Part shown: positions 1 to 6,056 of the stretch, in pieces | Position numbering within the stretch: position 1 is the stretch's first letter | Layout: the number at the start of each line of letters is the position of its first letter | Assembly (NCBI GenBank): GCA_041581055.1 | Contig: JBFGCT010000203.1 | Coordinates: 1-6,564 of the forward strand | Origin: JBFGCT01 sp041581055 | Lineage (GTDB): Bacteria; Actinomycetota; Acidimicrobiia; Acidimicrobiales; Ilumatobacteraceae | Direction of reading: 5' to 3' | Length of the DNA: 6,564 nt | Program-made: the position numbers and the translations under genes | Notes under the pieces: model-generated | The model's database searches: none | What the model was told of the DNA's origin: nothing | Seen by the model: the letters and a program-made list of their open reading frames with translations, nothing else

Positions 1-1
1 C

Positions 2-328
2 CGGTCCGACCGCGAGCGCCGGGCGATCCAGTTCGCCGACGTCGCGGTCCACGACCTGGTGTTCCAGCGGCTGGTCACGTTCGGGGCCTACGAGGGCCTG
101 GTGACCGACCGGCTCAAGGTTAACGGGTACCCGCCCGAGCACATCCTCAACCTCGGCGACGAGCACAGCTACACCCAGCACGAGATCATCGACCAGATGG
201 TGACGCAGATGCCGTCGCCGCACGTGCTCGTCGTCGGCTTCGTCAACATCCACACCCACCAGGCCGAGGAGATGCTCGAGTACTTCGAGCACGAGGCCGA
301 GCCATGGCTCGAAGGAGCGGCGAGCTAG
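2..328 (+). CDS. pgsB: Poly-gamma-glutamate synthase subunit PgsB/CapB, C-terminal fragment
   Basis: This frame is open from the first bases of the window to a TAG at 326-328. It gives the last 108 residues of a protein whose start lies upstream; a GTG at 59 is internal to the frame and unlikely to be the true start. PgsB/CapB is an ATP-dependent amide ligase related to Mur ligases. It joins glutamate residues through the gamma carboxyl at the inner face of the membrane, together with PgsC. The fragment contains an acidic stretch with ILNLGDEHSYTQ and, near the end, a hydrophobic strand followed by GFVNIHTHQAEEMLEYF. This fits the C-terminal VVGxGNI-type segment of the family, from memory. 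The ATP-binding P-loop would be upstream and is not visible. The assignment rests largely on the PgsC-type gene that starts 6 nt downstream, the usual capB-capC order. Another Mur-ligase-like protein is possible but less likely. Confidence 0.75.
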   Translation, partial: RSDRERRAIQFADVAVHDLVFQRLVTFGAYEGLVTDRLKVNGYPPEHILNLGDEHSYTQHEIIDQMVTQMPSPHVLVVGFVNIHTHQAEEMLEYFEHEAEPWLEGAAS

Positions 329-334
329 CCGGCC

Positions 335-2167
335 ATGCATGACTATCTGCTCTCGTCGGAGTGGGTCCGCTTCGCGTTCGTCCTCGGCGTCGCGGTGTCG
401 ATGCTCATGTACGAGCGGCGCCACCTGACGACCGGCTCGATCGTCGTCCCCGGGTACATCGCGGTGTTCATGATCCACCCGCTGGTGATCATCGCCACGT
501 TCGCCAACGCGTTCTTCACGTACTGGCTGGTGAACCACGTCCTGCGCCGGTTCTTCCTGCTCTACGGGCGGACGAAGTTCACGATCCTCGCCGCCACCTC
601 GACGATCGTCCAGACGATCCTGTTGCGCGCCACGCCGCGCGGCCAATGGCTGTGGGAGTCGAACATCCCGCTGTTCATCGGGGTCGGCTACGTGGTCCCG
701 GCGCTGATCGCCCACGACATGGCGCGCCAGGGGGTGTGGAAGACGACGAAGTCGGTGCTGCTCGCCGGCTGCATCGTCGCCTCCCCAATCGCCCTCGCGC
801 TGATCCTCGACCTGCCCGGCGTCAACGACCTGGCGCCGCTGGACGGTTTCGGGAGCATGGCGATCGACGGGAAGTGGCTGCCGTTCGCGGTGCTGCTGTC
901 GGTGCTCGTGTCCTGGGCGGTCGCCATGAACTTCGGGTTGCGCAGCGGCGGCTTCGTCGGCGCCGCCTTCATCAGCATGTTCATGGGCGACCCGTGGCAG
1001 GTCGCCGCCGCCGTGGCGACGGCCGTGCTCACCTATCTCGTGGTCACCCGGCTGTTGATGAACAGCATGATCCTGTTCGGCCGCCGCAAGTTCTCCTCGA
1101 TGCTGCTCGTCTCGTCGGTGATCTCCTGGACCGCGCTGTGGTTCGGCGCCCGCTTCTTCAGCGCCGACTGGCAGTCGCACCTCGAACTCGGATCGCTGGC
1201 GCTGACGCCACTGCTCCTCCCCGGGCTCATGGCCAACGACGCGCAGCGCACCTCACCGCGGCGCGTGCTCTACGGGATGTTGCTCGGCGGCTCGTTCGTC
1301 TTGACGACGACCTGGTGGGTGCAGGCGACGGTGACGGGCGCGATGCTCCACCCCGGCTGGAAGCTGATGTCGCTGGCGACAGGCGGGGTCGTGTTCGGAC
1401 CGCAGTTGCGTTCGGCCTACGAGCGGTTGGCGGCCAAGCTCGGCCACCCGGTGGTCGTCGCCGAGACGCCCGAGCCGGAAATCGCCGCCACACCCGAACC
1501 GGCAGCCGCCGCAACAGCCGAACCGGCGGTCGCCGCAACAGCCGAGCCCGCCGTCCCCATGCGGCGCCGAACGGACCCCAAGCCGGTCGCCGCCCCACCA
1601 CCCGAGCCGGTCGTCGCCGCCGCGCCCGAGCCGGCGATCGCCGCGCCGAGGCGGCCAGACCCCGAACCCGCGGCCGTCGCCGCCACACCCGAGCCGGCGA
1701 TCGCCGCGCCGCGGCGGCCAGACCCCGAACCCGCGATCGTCGCCGCCACACCCGAGCCGGCGATCACCGCGCCGCGGCGGCCAGACCCCGAACCCGCGAT
1801 CGTCGCCGCGCCGACCGCGCCGTGGGTCGCCGCGCCGATCACGCCGTGGGAGGTCTGGGCGACCGACCACCCCGACGCGGCCGGCGAGGCCGAGGCATGG
1901 CTCGACGCCGTGCTCCGCCCGTCGGGCCCGATCCCGGCCCGCGCGACGTCGCCGGCGCCGTCGATGATCGACGACTTGACCGTCGGCGTGCTGGAGACCG
2001 CGCTCGCCGGCGCCCGCGGCGTGGCGCCGGTCCCCCGGCGTCGCCGGCGCAACCCGCTGTCGACCGAACTTCCGACCCGCCTGTCGGCGGCGGGCACGAT
2101 CCCCGAGACGACCGGTGGGGCACGAGAGGCACCGACGGCCCCACCGGGCGTCCGGGACCCGGCGTAA
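335..2167 (+). CDS. pgsC: Tandem-duplicated PgsC/CapC membrane protein with long Ala/Pro-rich tail
   Basis: 610 residues. PgsC/CapC is the small integral membrane partner of PgsB in poly-gamma-glutamate synthesis and is usually about 150 residues. Here two such modules are joined. Module 1 (about 11-160) has TTGSIVVPGYIAVF at 32-45, LLYGRTKF at 75-82 and IGVGYVVPALIAHDMARQG at 115-133. Module 2 (about 183-330) repeats the order: RSGGFVGAAFISMFMGDP at 203-220, ILFGRRKFSSML at 246-257 and LLLPGLMANDAQRT at 293-306. Each module has several hydrophobic segments. Residues from about 375 onward form a low-complexity tail rich in Ala, Pro, Glu and Arg, with three 21-residue repeats, and a basic RRRRR patch before the C-terminus. 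The ATG at 335 is chosen because the N-terminus then aligns with the short PgsC leader. A GAAGGAG at 311-317 lies 17 nt upstream, which is far for a ribosome site, so coupling to pgsB translation is likely. No pgsA-like gene is visible. Confidence 0.85.
   Translation: MHDYLLSSEWVRFAFVLGVAVSMLMYERRHLTTGSIVVPGYIAVFMIHPLVIIATFANAFFTYWLVNHVLRRFFLLYGRTKFTILAATSTIVQTILLRATPRGQWLWESNIPLFIGVGYVVPALIAHDMARQGVWKTTKSVLLAGCIVASPIALALILDLPGVNDLAPLDGFGSMAIDGKWLPFAVLLSVLVSWAVAMNFGLRSGGFVGAAFISMFMGDPWQVAAAVATAVLTYLVVTRLLMNSMILFGRRKFSSMLLVSSVISWTALWFGARFFSADWQSHLELGSLALTPLLLPGLMANDAQRTSPRRVLYGMLLGGSFVLTTTWWVQATVTGAMLHPGWKLMSLATGGVVFGPQLRSAYERLAAKLGHPVVVAETPEPEIAATPEPAAAATAEPAVAATAEPAVPMRRRTDPKPVAAPPPEPVVAAAPEPAIAAPRRPDPEPAAVAATPEPAIAAPRRPDPEPAIVAATPEPAITAPRRPDPEPAIVAAPTAPWVAAPITPWEVWATDHPDAAGEAEAWLDAVLRPSGPIPARATSPAPSMIDDLTVGVLETALAGARGVAPVPRRRRRNPLSTELPTRLSAAGTIPETTGGAREAPTAPPGVRDPA
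1619..1807 (+). repeat. Three tandem 63-bp in-frame repeats in the CapC tail
   Basis: Three consecutive 63-bp units (1619-1681, 1682-1744, 1745-1807) each encode a 21-residue block of the form A(A/T)PEPAI(A/T)APRRPDPEPA(A/I)VA. Units 2 and 3 are almost identical in DNA; unit 1 carries a few substitutions. Shorter, more diverged Glu-Pro-Ala blocks lie just upstream (about 1470-1620). The unit is a multiple of three, so copy-number change keeps the frame. It is probably a flexible or extended spacer; no binding function can be read from it. Confidence 0.9.
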
Positions 2168-2181
2168 CGACGGCGGCGTCG
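2168..2181. terminator. Weak GC hairpin between convergent genes (tentative)
   Basis: CGACG-GCGG-CGTCG immediately follows the capC stop codon and lies in the 32-bp gap before the converging minus-strand gene ends. It can form a 5-bp stem with a 4-nt loop on either strand. There is no T-tract, so intrinsic termination is doubtful. It is recorded because it is the only structure in this very short convergent gap. Confidence 0.2.
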
Positions 2182-2199
2182 CGACCCGCGCGCGAAGAG

Positions 2200-2676
2200 C
2201 TAGAACAGCACCCACTCGGTCTGGACGACCCGCTCACCTTCGGTGTCGAGCACGACCAGCCGAACCGGGCCGGGGGCGAGCTCGTCGAACGTGAAACGAC
2301 CGAGTCGGTCTGTCGTCGCCGATTGCACGGTGTCGCCGGAGACCAGTTCGACGGTCACCGCGCCCGGGGGGACCAGCTGGCCGACGAGCCGGCGGCTGCC
2401 GCTCTCGATCACCATCACCTCGATCTCGACGCCCGGCGCCTGGAACGTGACCTGGCGGTTGACGTCTTCGCTCCGTACGCCGGAGAGCTCGTGCGCGGAG
2501 TCGAAGACGAGTTCGGCCAACTCGGTGTCGATCGTCCGCCACGTGAACGCCGCACGAGCTCCGTCGAGCACGAGGTCGGGCACCGGGTCGGAGGCTTCGA
2601 TCGCCCGGCCGACCAGCGCCAGCAGCTCGTCGTCGGTGAGGGGATCATCGCCCCGCGCAGAGGCGTCGTCAGTCAT
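2200..2676 (-). CDS. Small ECF/CHAT-associated protein with C-terminal beta-sandwich-like region
   Basis: 158 residues, soluble, no signal peptide or membrane segment. The N-terminal half (about 13-65) is acidic and probably helical, with AAFTWRTIDTELAEL at 42-56. This motif matches, from memory, a recurring actinobacterial protein found beside ECF sigma factors and CHAT proteins. The C-terminal half (about 76-158) alternates hydrophobic strands: QVTFQAPGVEIEVMV, LVGQLVPPGAVTVELV, then TTDRLGRFTFDELAPGPVRLVV at 121-142 and a terminal TEWVLF. The pattern resembles carboxypeptidase-regulatory-like or transthyretin-like beta-sandwich domains. Its ATG lies inside the end of the sigma-factor gene (ATGACTGA, 8-nt overlap) and a clear ribosome site precedes it, so the two should be made together. 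A role as sigma partner, possibly a cytoplasmic anti-sigma-like regulator, is inference. No zinc-binding HxxxCxxC motif of classical anti-sigma factors is present. Confidence 0.8.
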   Translation of the reverse strand: MTDDASARGDDPLTDDELLALVGRAIEASDPVPDLVLDGARAAFTWRTIDTELAELVFDSAHELSGVRSEDVNRQVTFQAPGVEIEVMVIESGSRRLVGQLVPPGAVTVELVSGDTVQSATTDRLGRFTFDELAPGPVRLVVLDTEGERVVQTEWVLF

Positions 2677-3292
2677 CGCCGATTTCCTTTCCTGCCGTCG
2701 CTCCGCGATCGTCGAGTCCGGCCGGCAGCAGCTTACGGAGCTTCTTCAGGCTGCGATCCCGCGAGGGGCCGATGCTCCCGATCGATCGTTCGAGGATGTC
2801 CGCGATCGTCGCGTAGTCGAGCGGTGGGACCGTCGACAGCAGCCGCAGCAGTTCCTGGTCCTTCTCGGGGAGTTTGGCGAACGCCACCATCACGTGCCGC
2901 AGCGTGTCGTCGTCGACGATCATCTCGTCGAGCGTCGACCGGCTCGGGTCGCTGCGATCCGGATACTCGCCGAGGCTCACCGAGCGCTGCTGACGTTTGG
3001 CTACCCGCAGGGCCTCGTTCCGGGTCGTGGTGGCCAGCCAGGCTCCGAGCCGATCCGGTTCGCGGATGCGATCGCAGTGCTCGGCGAGGCGCAGCCAGAC
3101 CGTCTGAACGACGTCGTCGGTCAGCACGCCGAGCCGATAGCCGCGGGCCACCGACCACACGAGGCCGCCATAGTGGCTGACGACCTCATCCCATGCCCGC
3201 TGATCGCCGTCGACGATGCGTCGGAGAAGGGATCCGACGTCCATGACTGCCGACTGTAGGCGAGTCCTGGTCGTCGTCGCCGAGTCGCTCAT
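2669..3292 (-). CDS. ECF-type RNA polymerase sigma factor (sigma-70 family)
   Basis: From ATG 3292 the product has 207 residues. It directs RNA polymerase to a dedicated promoter set. Region 2 (residues about 25-105) includes DGDQRAWDEVVSHYGGLVWSVAR, then LTDDVVQTVWLRLAEH, the core-binding DDVxQxVW signature, and LGAWLATTTRNEALRVAKRQ for -10 recognition. A linker with an acidic DEMIVDDD stretch follows. Region 4 (about 140-190) has LPEKDQELLRLL and a helix-turn-helix DYATIADILERSIGSIGPSRDRSLKKLRKLL for -35 binding. Start choice is uncertain: GTG 3295, ATG 3292 and ATG 3244 (MDVGSLLRR, nearest the usual family start) are all possible, and none has a strong ribosome site. The CHAT gene ends about 57 nt upstream on the same strand and the small protein overlaps its stop. 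No membrane anti-sigma gene is nearby. Confidence 0.9.
   Translation of the reverse strand: MSDSATTTRTRLQSAVMDVGSLLRRIVDGDQRAWDEVVSHYGGLVWSVARGYRLGVLTDDVVQTVWLRLAEHCDRIREPDRLGAWLATTTRNEALRVAKRQQRSVSLGEYPDRSDPSRSTLDEMIVDDDTLRHVMVAFAKLPEKDQELLRLLSTVPPLDYATIADILERSIGSIGPSRDRSLKKLRKLLPAGLDDRGATAGKEIGDD
2685..2693 (-). promoter_or_regulatory. Ribosome binding site for the small sigma-associated protein
   Basis: On the minus strand, AGGAAAGGA lies within the end of the sigma-factor coding sequence. Its last base is 8 nt from the ATG at 2676-2674. Good spacing and purine richness support this start and the 8-nt overlap with the upstream gene. Confidence 0.65.
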
Positions 3293-3349
3293 CACGATCG
3301 TCTAGAGCGCGCCTCGTGGCCCGTGATACGCGCGCAGCGGAAGTTTTCC

Positions 3350-5959
3350 TCAGCTCCCGAAGCACACGTAGGGCATCGCCGTCGGATCGAGCGGGCCGTC
3401 GGGCAGCTCGCTCGCCGCGGCGAGGGCCTCGGGTGGGGCGACGCCGGCCGCGAGTTGGGTGTGCAGCCGCACCATCACCTCGACCGACCGCGCGTCGTTC
3501 ACCGGTGTGAGCGGAGCGATCACGGACGACACGCCGAGTTGGATCAGCGCGCTGGCCAGCCCCAGCAGGGCCTGGCCCGGCAACACGTCGCTCTGTCCGA
3601 CCTCACATGCCGAGAGGATCACCGTTCGTGGGAGCCGCGTGAGCCGTTCGAGGTCGTACACGGTCAGGTCGCCGTCCGCCAGCCGCAACGACGAGAACAT
3701 CGGGTTGTCGGCGCGGTAGGTCCCGTGGCACGCGAGGTGAGCGATGTCGACGCGCCCGAGCAACGCGGCGCACGCATCGACCCGCGACCGGTCCGAGCCG
3801 AGCGACTCCGACTCCCCGACCAGCGCCCCGAGCGCGGCGATCTCCCGATCGGCGTGCTCGAGGCCGGGGCCGGCGATGAACCCGACGCTCGTCGCACGGC
3901 GCGGCGCGCACGACGCCCGGTACCAGGTCAGCAAGCTCGGCGCGACTCGGATCGGGTGATGGCGGAGTGGCGGAAGCAGCGCCCAGGGCAGGGCGTGGAG
4001 GTCACCCGACGGCACGATGACCAGGCCACCGTCGCCGACCCGGAGGTCGCGAGGGATCAGGACGTCCGCCAGTCGCCCGCCGACGTCGGCGACGGCTGCG
4101 AGCGCGGCGTCGCGGGAGCCCGCGGACAATCGTGCTCGGTTCAGCCGATTGAGCCCGAGCGACAACTGGTCGACGAGCGGCCGGACGTCGGGTCGGCCGA
4201 GCGCGACCAGGCGCGAGCGCCCGGACTCGACCACCACCGCGACCAACTCGTCTTCCAGCTCGACGAACTCGAGCATCGTGAGCCGCCGGAGCCCGCGGAC
4301 CGCTTCACCGACGTCGACGGCGACCGCCTCACCGGCCGGCGCCGATCGTCGCGCTGTGGTCCTGAGCTCCGCCTCGGCGGCGACGCGATCGGCGAGGAGC
4401 CGCCCCGGCGATCGCCCCGAGTCGATCTCGTCGTGGATGCGCCGCGTCAGCGTGCGGTACTTCACCATCAACTCGCTGAGGGCTCGGTCGTCATAGGGCC
4501 GAACCCGCCCGAGCGCCGTGACGACGCCACGACCGAGCTCGGCGCGGGCCAGGAACTCGCGAGGGCGGCCCGCGCGCATCGCGAGACTCATCCCGAGCTG
4601 GGCCAGGCCCTGGCCGTGCTCGATCGCGTGCGCCCGCAACTCGATGGCGCCGACGGCGGCGCGGTTCTCGGTCAGCGATCGGAAGCCCGCCGTCACCGCC
4701 GCCCTCGCCGACCGGTCGTCACCGCGCAGGGCGTGGAAATGGGCGCGCACCACCGCCGAGCCGGAGCGCTCGAGCGCGGTCGAACCGCGCGGTTGGCGGC
4801 GGCAACGGTCGAGGATGTCGATCGCCCGCCCCCGATCGCCGGACCGGTCGACGGCGTCGGCCGCGAGCAGCGCCGCCGCAGCGGCGTCGTTCCGCCACCG
4901 CCGACCGGCGAGCTCACGGGCGACGCGCTCGGCGACGTCGACGTCGATCGGGCGACCGGCCCGGCGGGCAGCCTGGAGCGCGACGAGACGCGATAGCGGC
5001 TCCCAGGACGTCCGTCCGACCTCGGCGAGGAGCGCGCCGGCCCGGATCGCGCGTTCCCGCGCGAGTTCGAGGCGGCCCGTGCGCAGGAGGCATTGCGAAC
5101 TGAGCAGGGTGACCTCGGCGATCAGCACCGTGTTCGTTCCGGCGCCGGCCGCGGCCAGCGCGTGTTCGGCGTCGGCGCACGCCTCTTCGACGAGGTTGGC
5201 CTCGAGTTCGACCGACGCCCGGTCCTGCAGGATCGTGGCGATGACGAGTGGCGCCGCCTCGAGCGACCGCAGTTGCTCCTCCGCGGCCGCCATCTCCCGC
5301 AGCGCACGAGGCACGTCGCCGAGCCGGTACGCCGCGTACCCGACGTTGTGACGGGCCTGGGCCGAGAGAAAACCCCGGCCGAGCTCACCGGCGATCTCGG
5401 TCGCCCGCTGCGCATGATGCATCGCTTCGTTGTGGCGGTGCAGCGACCCGTAGATCACGCCGAGATTCAGGTGCGCGCGGGCGACCGAGAGCCGGTCATC
5501 GGCGGCCTCGAAGATCGCCAGCCCCGCGAGCGTCGGCGCGAGCGCCTCGTCGATCCGCTCGTCGAACATGAGCACGAGCCCGCGCTGGAGGAGGAGGTGG
5601 CCGCGATCGGTCCCGGTGAGCTCTGGTTCGGCGTCGTCGAGCAACCCCAGCGCCCGGCTCGATTCGCCAAGCTGACTGCGGGTGAGGGCGAGCGTCGTGG
5701 CGATGCGGCCTGCGGTCGTCGGCTCGCCGGCAGCGAGCGCCGCCACTCGCCCGTGCTCGAGATGCTCCGCCGCGAGTTCCGTGTCGCCGAGCTCGCGGCG
5801 GGCGAGACCGACGGCCCACAACGCGTGGCACCGGTCGAGGATCGTGGTGTCGGACCGGTCGAGCACCGCGCTGGCGCGCACGATCGCCAGCTCCGGGTCG
5901 CTGTAGGCGAGTTCGACGAGCTCCCTCGAGTTCGTCCGCTCCTGGCCCACCGGGAACAT
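3350..5959 (-). CDS. TPR-repeat CHAT-domain protein (caspase-like peptidase)
   Basis: 869 residues from ATG 5959. Residues about 20-480 are a helical TPR-type solenoid; the clearest unit is AHLNLGVIYGSLHRHNEAM at 162-180. A linker with charged helices follows (about 490-550). The C-terminal CHAT domain (about 555-869) is a clan CD caspase-HetF-like peptidase. It shows LVIVPSGDLHALPWALL at 646-662, the histidine motif HLACHG at 741-746 (catalytic His745) and the cysteine motif LSACEVGQS at 782-790 (catalytic Cys785), then PGQALLGLASALIQLGVSSVI. Both dyad residues are present, so it is probably active. CHAT proteases act in prokaryotic defence and cell-death modules; the substrate here is unknown. 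The frame stays open upstream to 6328, but that part runs antisense to the divergent gene and through the 41-bp repeats and is not protein-like. No clear ribosome site precedes ATG 5959; GTG 5977 and GTG 5950 are alternatives. Confidence 0.9.
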   Translation of the reverse strand: MFPVGQERTNSRELVELAYSDPELAIVRASAVLDRSDTTILDRCHALWAVGLARRELGDTELAAEHLEHGRVAALAAGEPTTAGRIATTLALTRSQLGESSRALGLLDDAEPELTGTDRGHLLLQRGLVLMFDERIDEALAPTLAGLAIFEAADDRLSVARAHLNLGVIYGSLHRHNEAMHHAQRATEIAGELGRGFLSAQARHNVGYAAYRLGDVPRALREMAAAEEQLRSLEAAPLVIATILQDRASVELEANLVEEACADAEHALAAAGAGTNTVLIAEVTLLSSQCLLRTGRLELARERAIRAGALLAEVGRTSWEPLSRLVALQAARRAGRPIDVDVAERVARELAGRRWRNDAAAAALLAADAVDRSGDRGRAIDILDRCRRQPRGSTALERSGSAVVRAHFHALRGDDRSARAAVTAGFRSLTENRAAVGAIELRAHAIEHGQGLAQLGMSLAMRAGRPREFLARAELGRGVVTALGRVRPYDDRALSELMVKYRTLTRRIHDEIDSGRSPGRLLADRVAAEAELRTTARRSAPAGEAVAVDVGEAVRGLRRLTMLEFVELEDELVAVVVESGRSRLVALGRPDVRPLVDQLSLGLNRLNRARLSAGSRDAALAAVADVGGRLADVLIPRDLRVGDGGLVIVPSGDLHALPWALLPPLRHHPIRVAPSLLTWYRASCAPRRATSVGFIAGPGLEHADREIAALGALVGESESLGSDRSRVDACAALLGRVDIAHLACHGTYRADNPMFSSLRLADGDLTVYDLERLTRLPRTVILSACEVGQSDVLPGQALLGLASALIQLGVSSVIAPLTPVNDARSVEVMVRLHTQLAAGVAPPEALAAASELPDGPLDPTAMPYVCFGS

Positions 5960-5989
5960 GGTAAACCCAGGTATCACGGCCGGTCGAAG

Positions 5990-6003
5990 TGACTCTGGAG
6001 TCA
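5990..6003. promoter_or_regulatory. Palindrome TGACTC-TG-GAGTCA, copy 1 (candidate operator)
   Basis: This is a perfect 6-bp inverted repeat around a 2-bp centre. It has the symmetry expected of a dimeric DNA-binding protein and lies about 31 bp upstream of the CHAT start. It could instead form a small RNA hairpin, but a 2-nt loop is too tight without opening the inner pair. The binding protein is unknown. Confidence 0.5.
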
Positions 6004-6030
6004 GCGATGAACCCGATGTGTGACAAGAAG

Positions 6031-6044
6031 TGACTCTGGAGTCA
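6031..6044. promoter_or_regulatory. Palindrome TGACTC-TG-GAGTCA, copy 2 (candidate operator)
   Basis: Identical to copy 1 and placed 41 bp away, about four helical turns, so both would face the same side of the DNA. It ends 12 nt before the plus-strand start codon, so a bound protein could block transcription or translation start of that gene. Confidence 0.5.
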
Positions 6045-6046
6045 GC

Positions 6047-6051
6047 GAGGA
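6047..6051 (+). promoter_or_regulatory. Ribosome binding site for the GSPFVS-repeat protein
   Basis: GAGGA lies 5 nt before ATG 6057. It exists only in repeat unit 2; the matching position of unit 1 reads GATGA because of a single base difference. This supports 6057 as the start codon. Confidence 0.55.
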
Positions 6052-6056
6052 ACCTG

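Larger units (their letters stand above)
5960..6056. promoter_or_regulatory. Divergent intergenic control region with tandem repeats
   Basis: This 97-bp gap separates the start of the CHAT gene (minus) from the start of the repeat-protein gene (plus), so both promoters should lie in or near it. It is largely filled by two 41-bp tandem repeats with palindromic cores. I could not identify convincing -35/-10 hexamers for either direction, nor an ECF-type GGAAC/CGTC pair at proper spacing. One GGAAC occurs at 6049-6053 but sits 3 nt before the plus-strand ATG, too close to serve that gene. Confidence 0.5.

Noticed and set aside
1253..2215. Minus-strand open frames opposite the CapC tail with Gly/Arg-rich repeats
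   Set aside because: They are the complement of the Pro/Ala repeats. The plus-strand frame is continuous with the PgsC membrane modules, so it is the real one.
361..3180. Long plus-strand open frame of 939 residues
   Set aside because: It is out of frame with capC and antisense to the sigma and small-protein genes. Its composition is extremely Arg/Ala/Pro-rich, typical of a shadow frame in GC-rich DNA.
2243..3259. Plus-strand open frame of 338 residues opposite the sigma and small-protein genes
   Set aside because: The minus strand carries sigma-70 region 2 and 4 motifs and an overlapping gene pair with a ribosome site; the plus frame shows no domain.
3296..3349. Possible promoter or hairpin between the CHAT stop and the sigma start
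   Set aside because: A GGAA-AAC-TTCC mini-hairpin and two distant GCGCGC blocks occur, and TAGACG lies 6 nt before ATG 3292, but none matches a terminator or a convincing -10 element.
3323..4996. Plus-strand open frame of 557 residues opposite the CHAT domain
   Set aside because: The opposite strand encodes clear CHAT motifs (HLACHG, LSACE). This frame has no recognisable domain and is rich in Arg, Asp and Gln.
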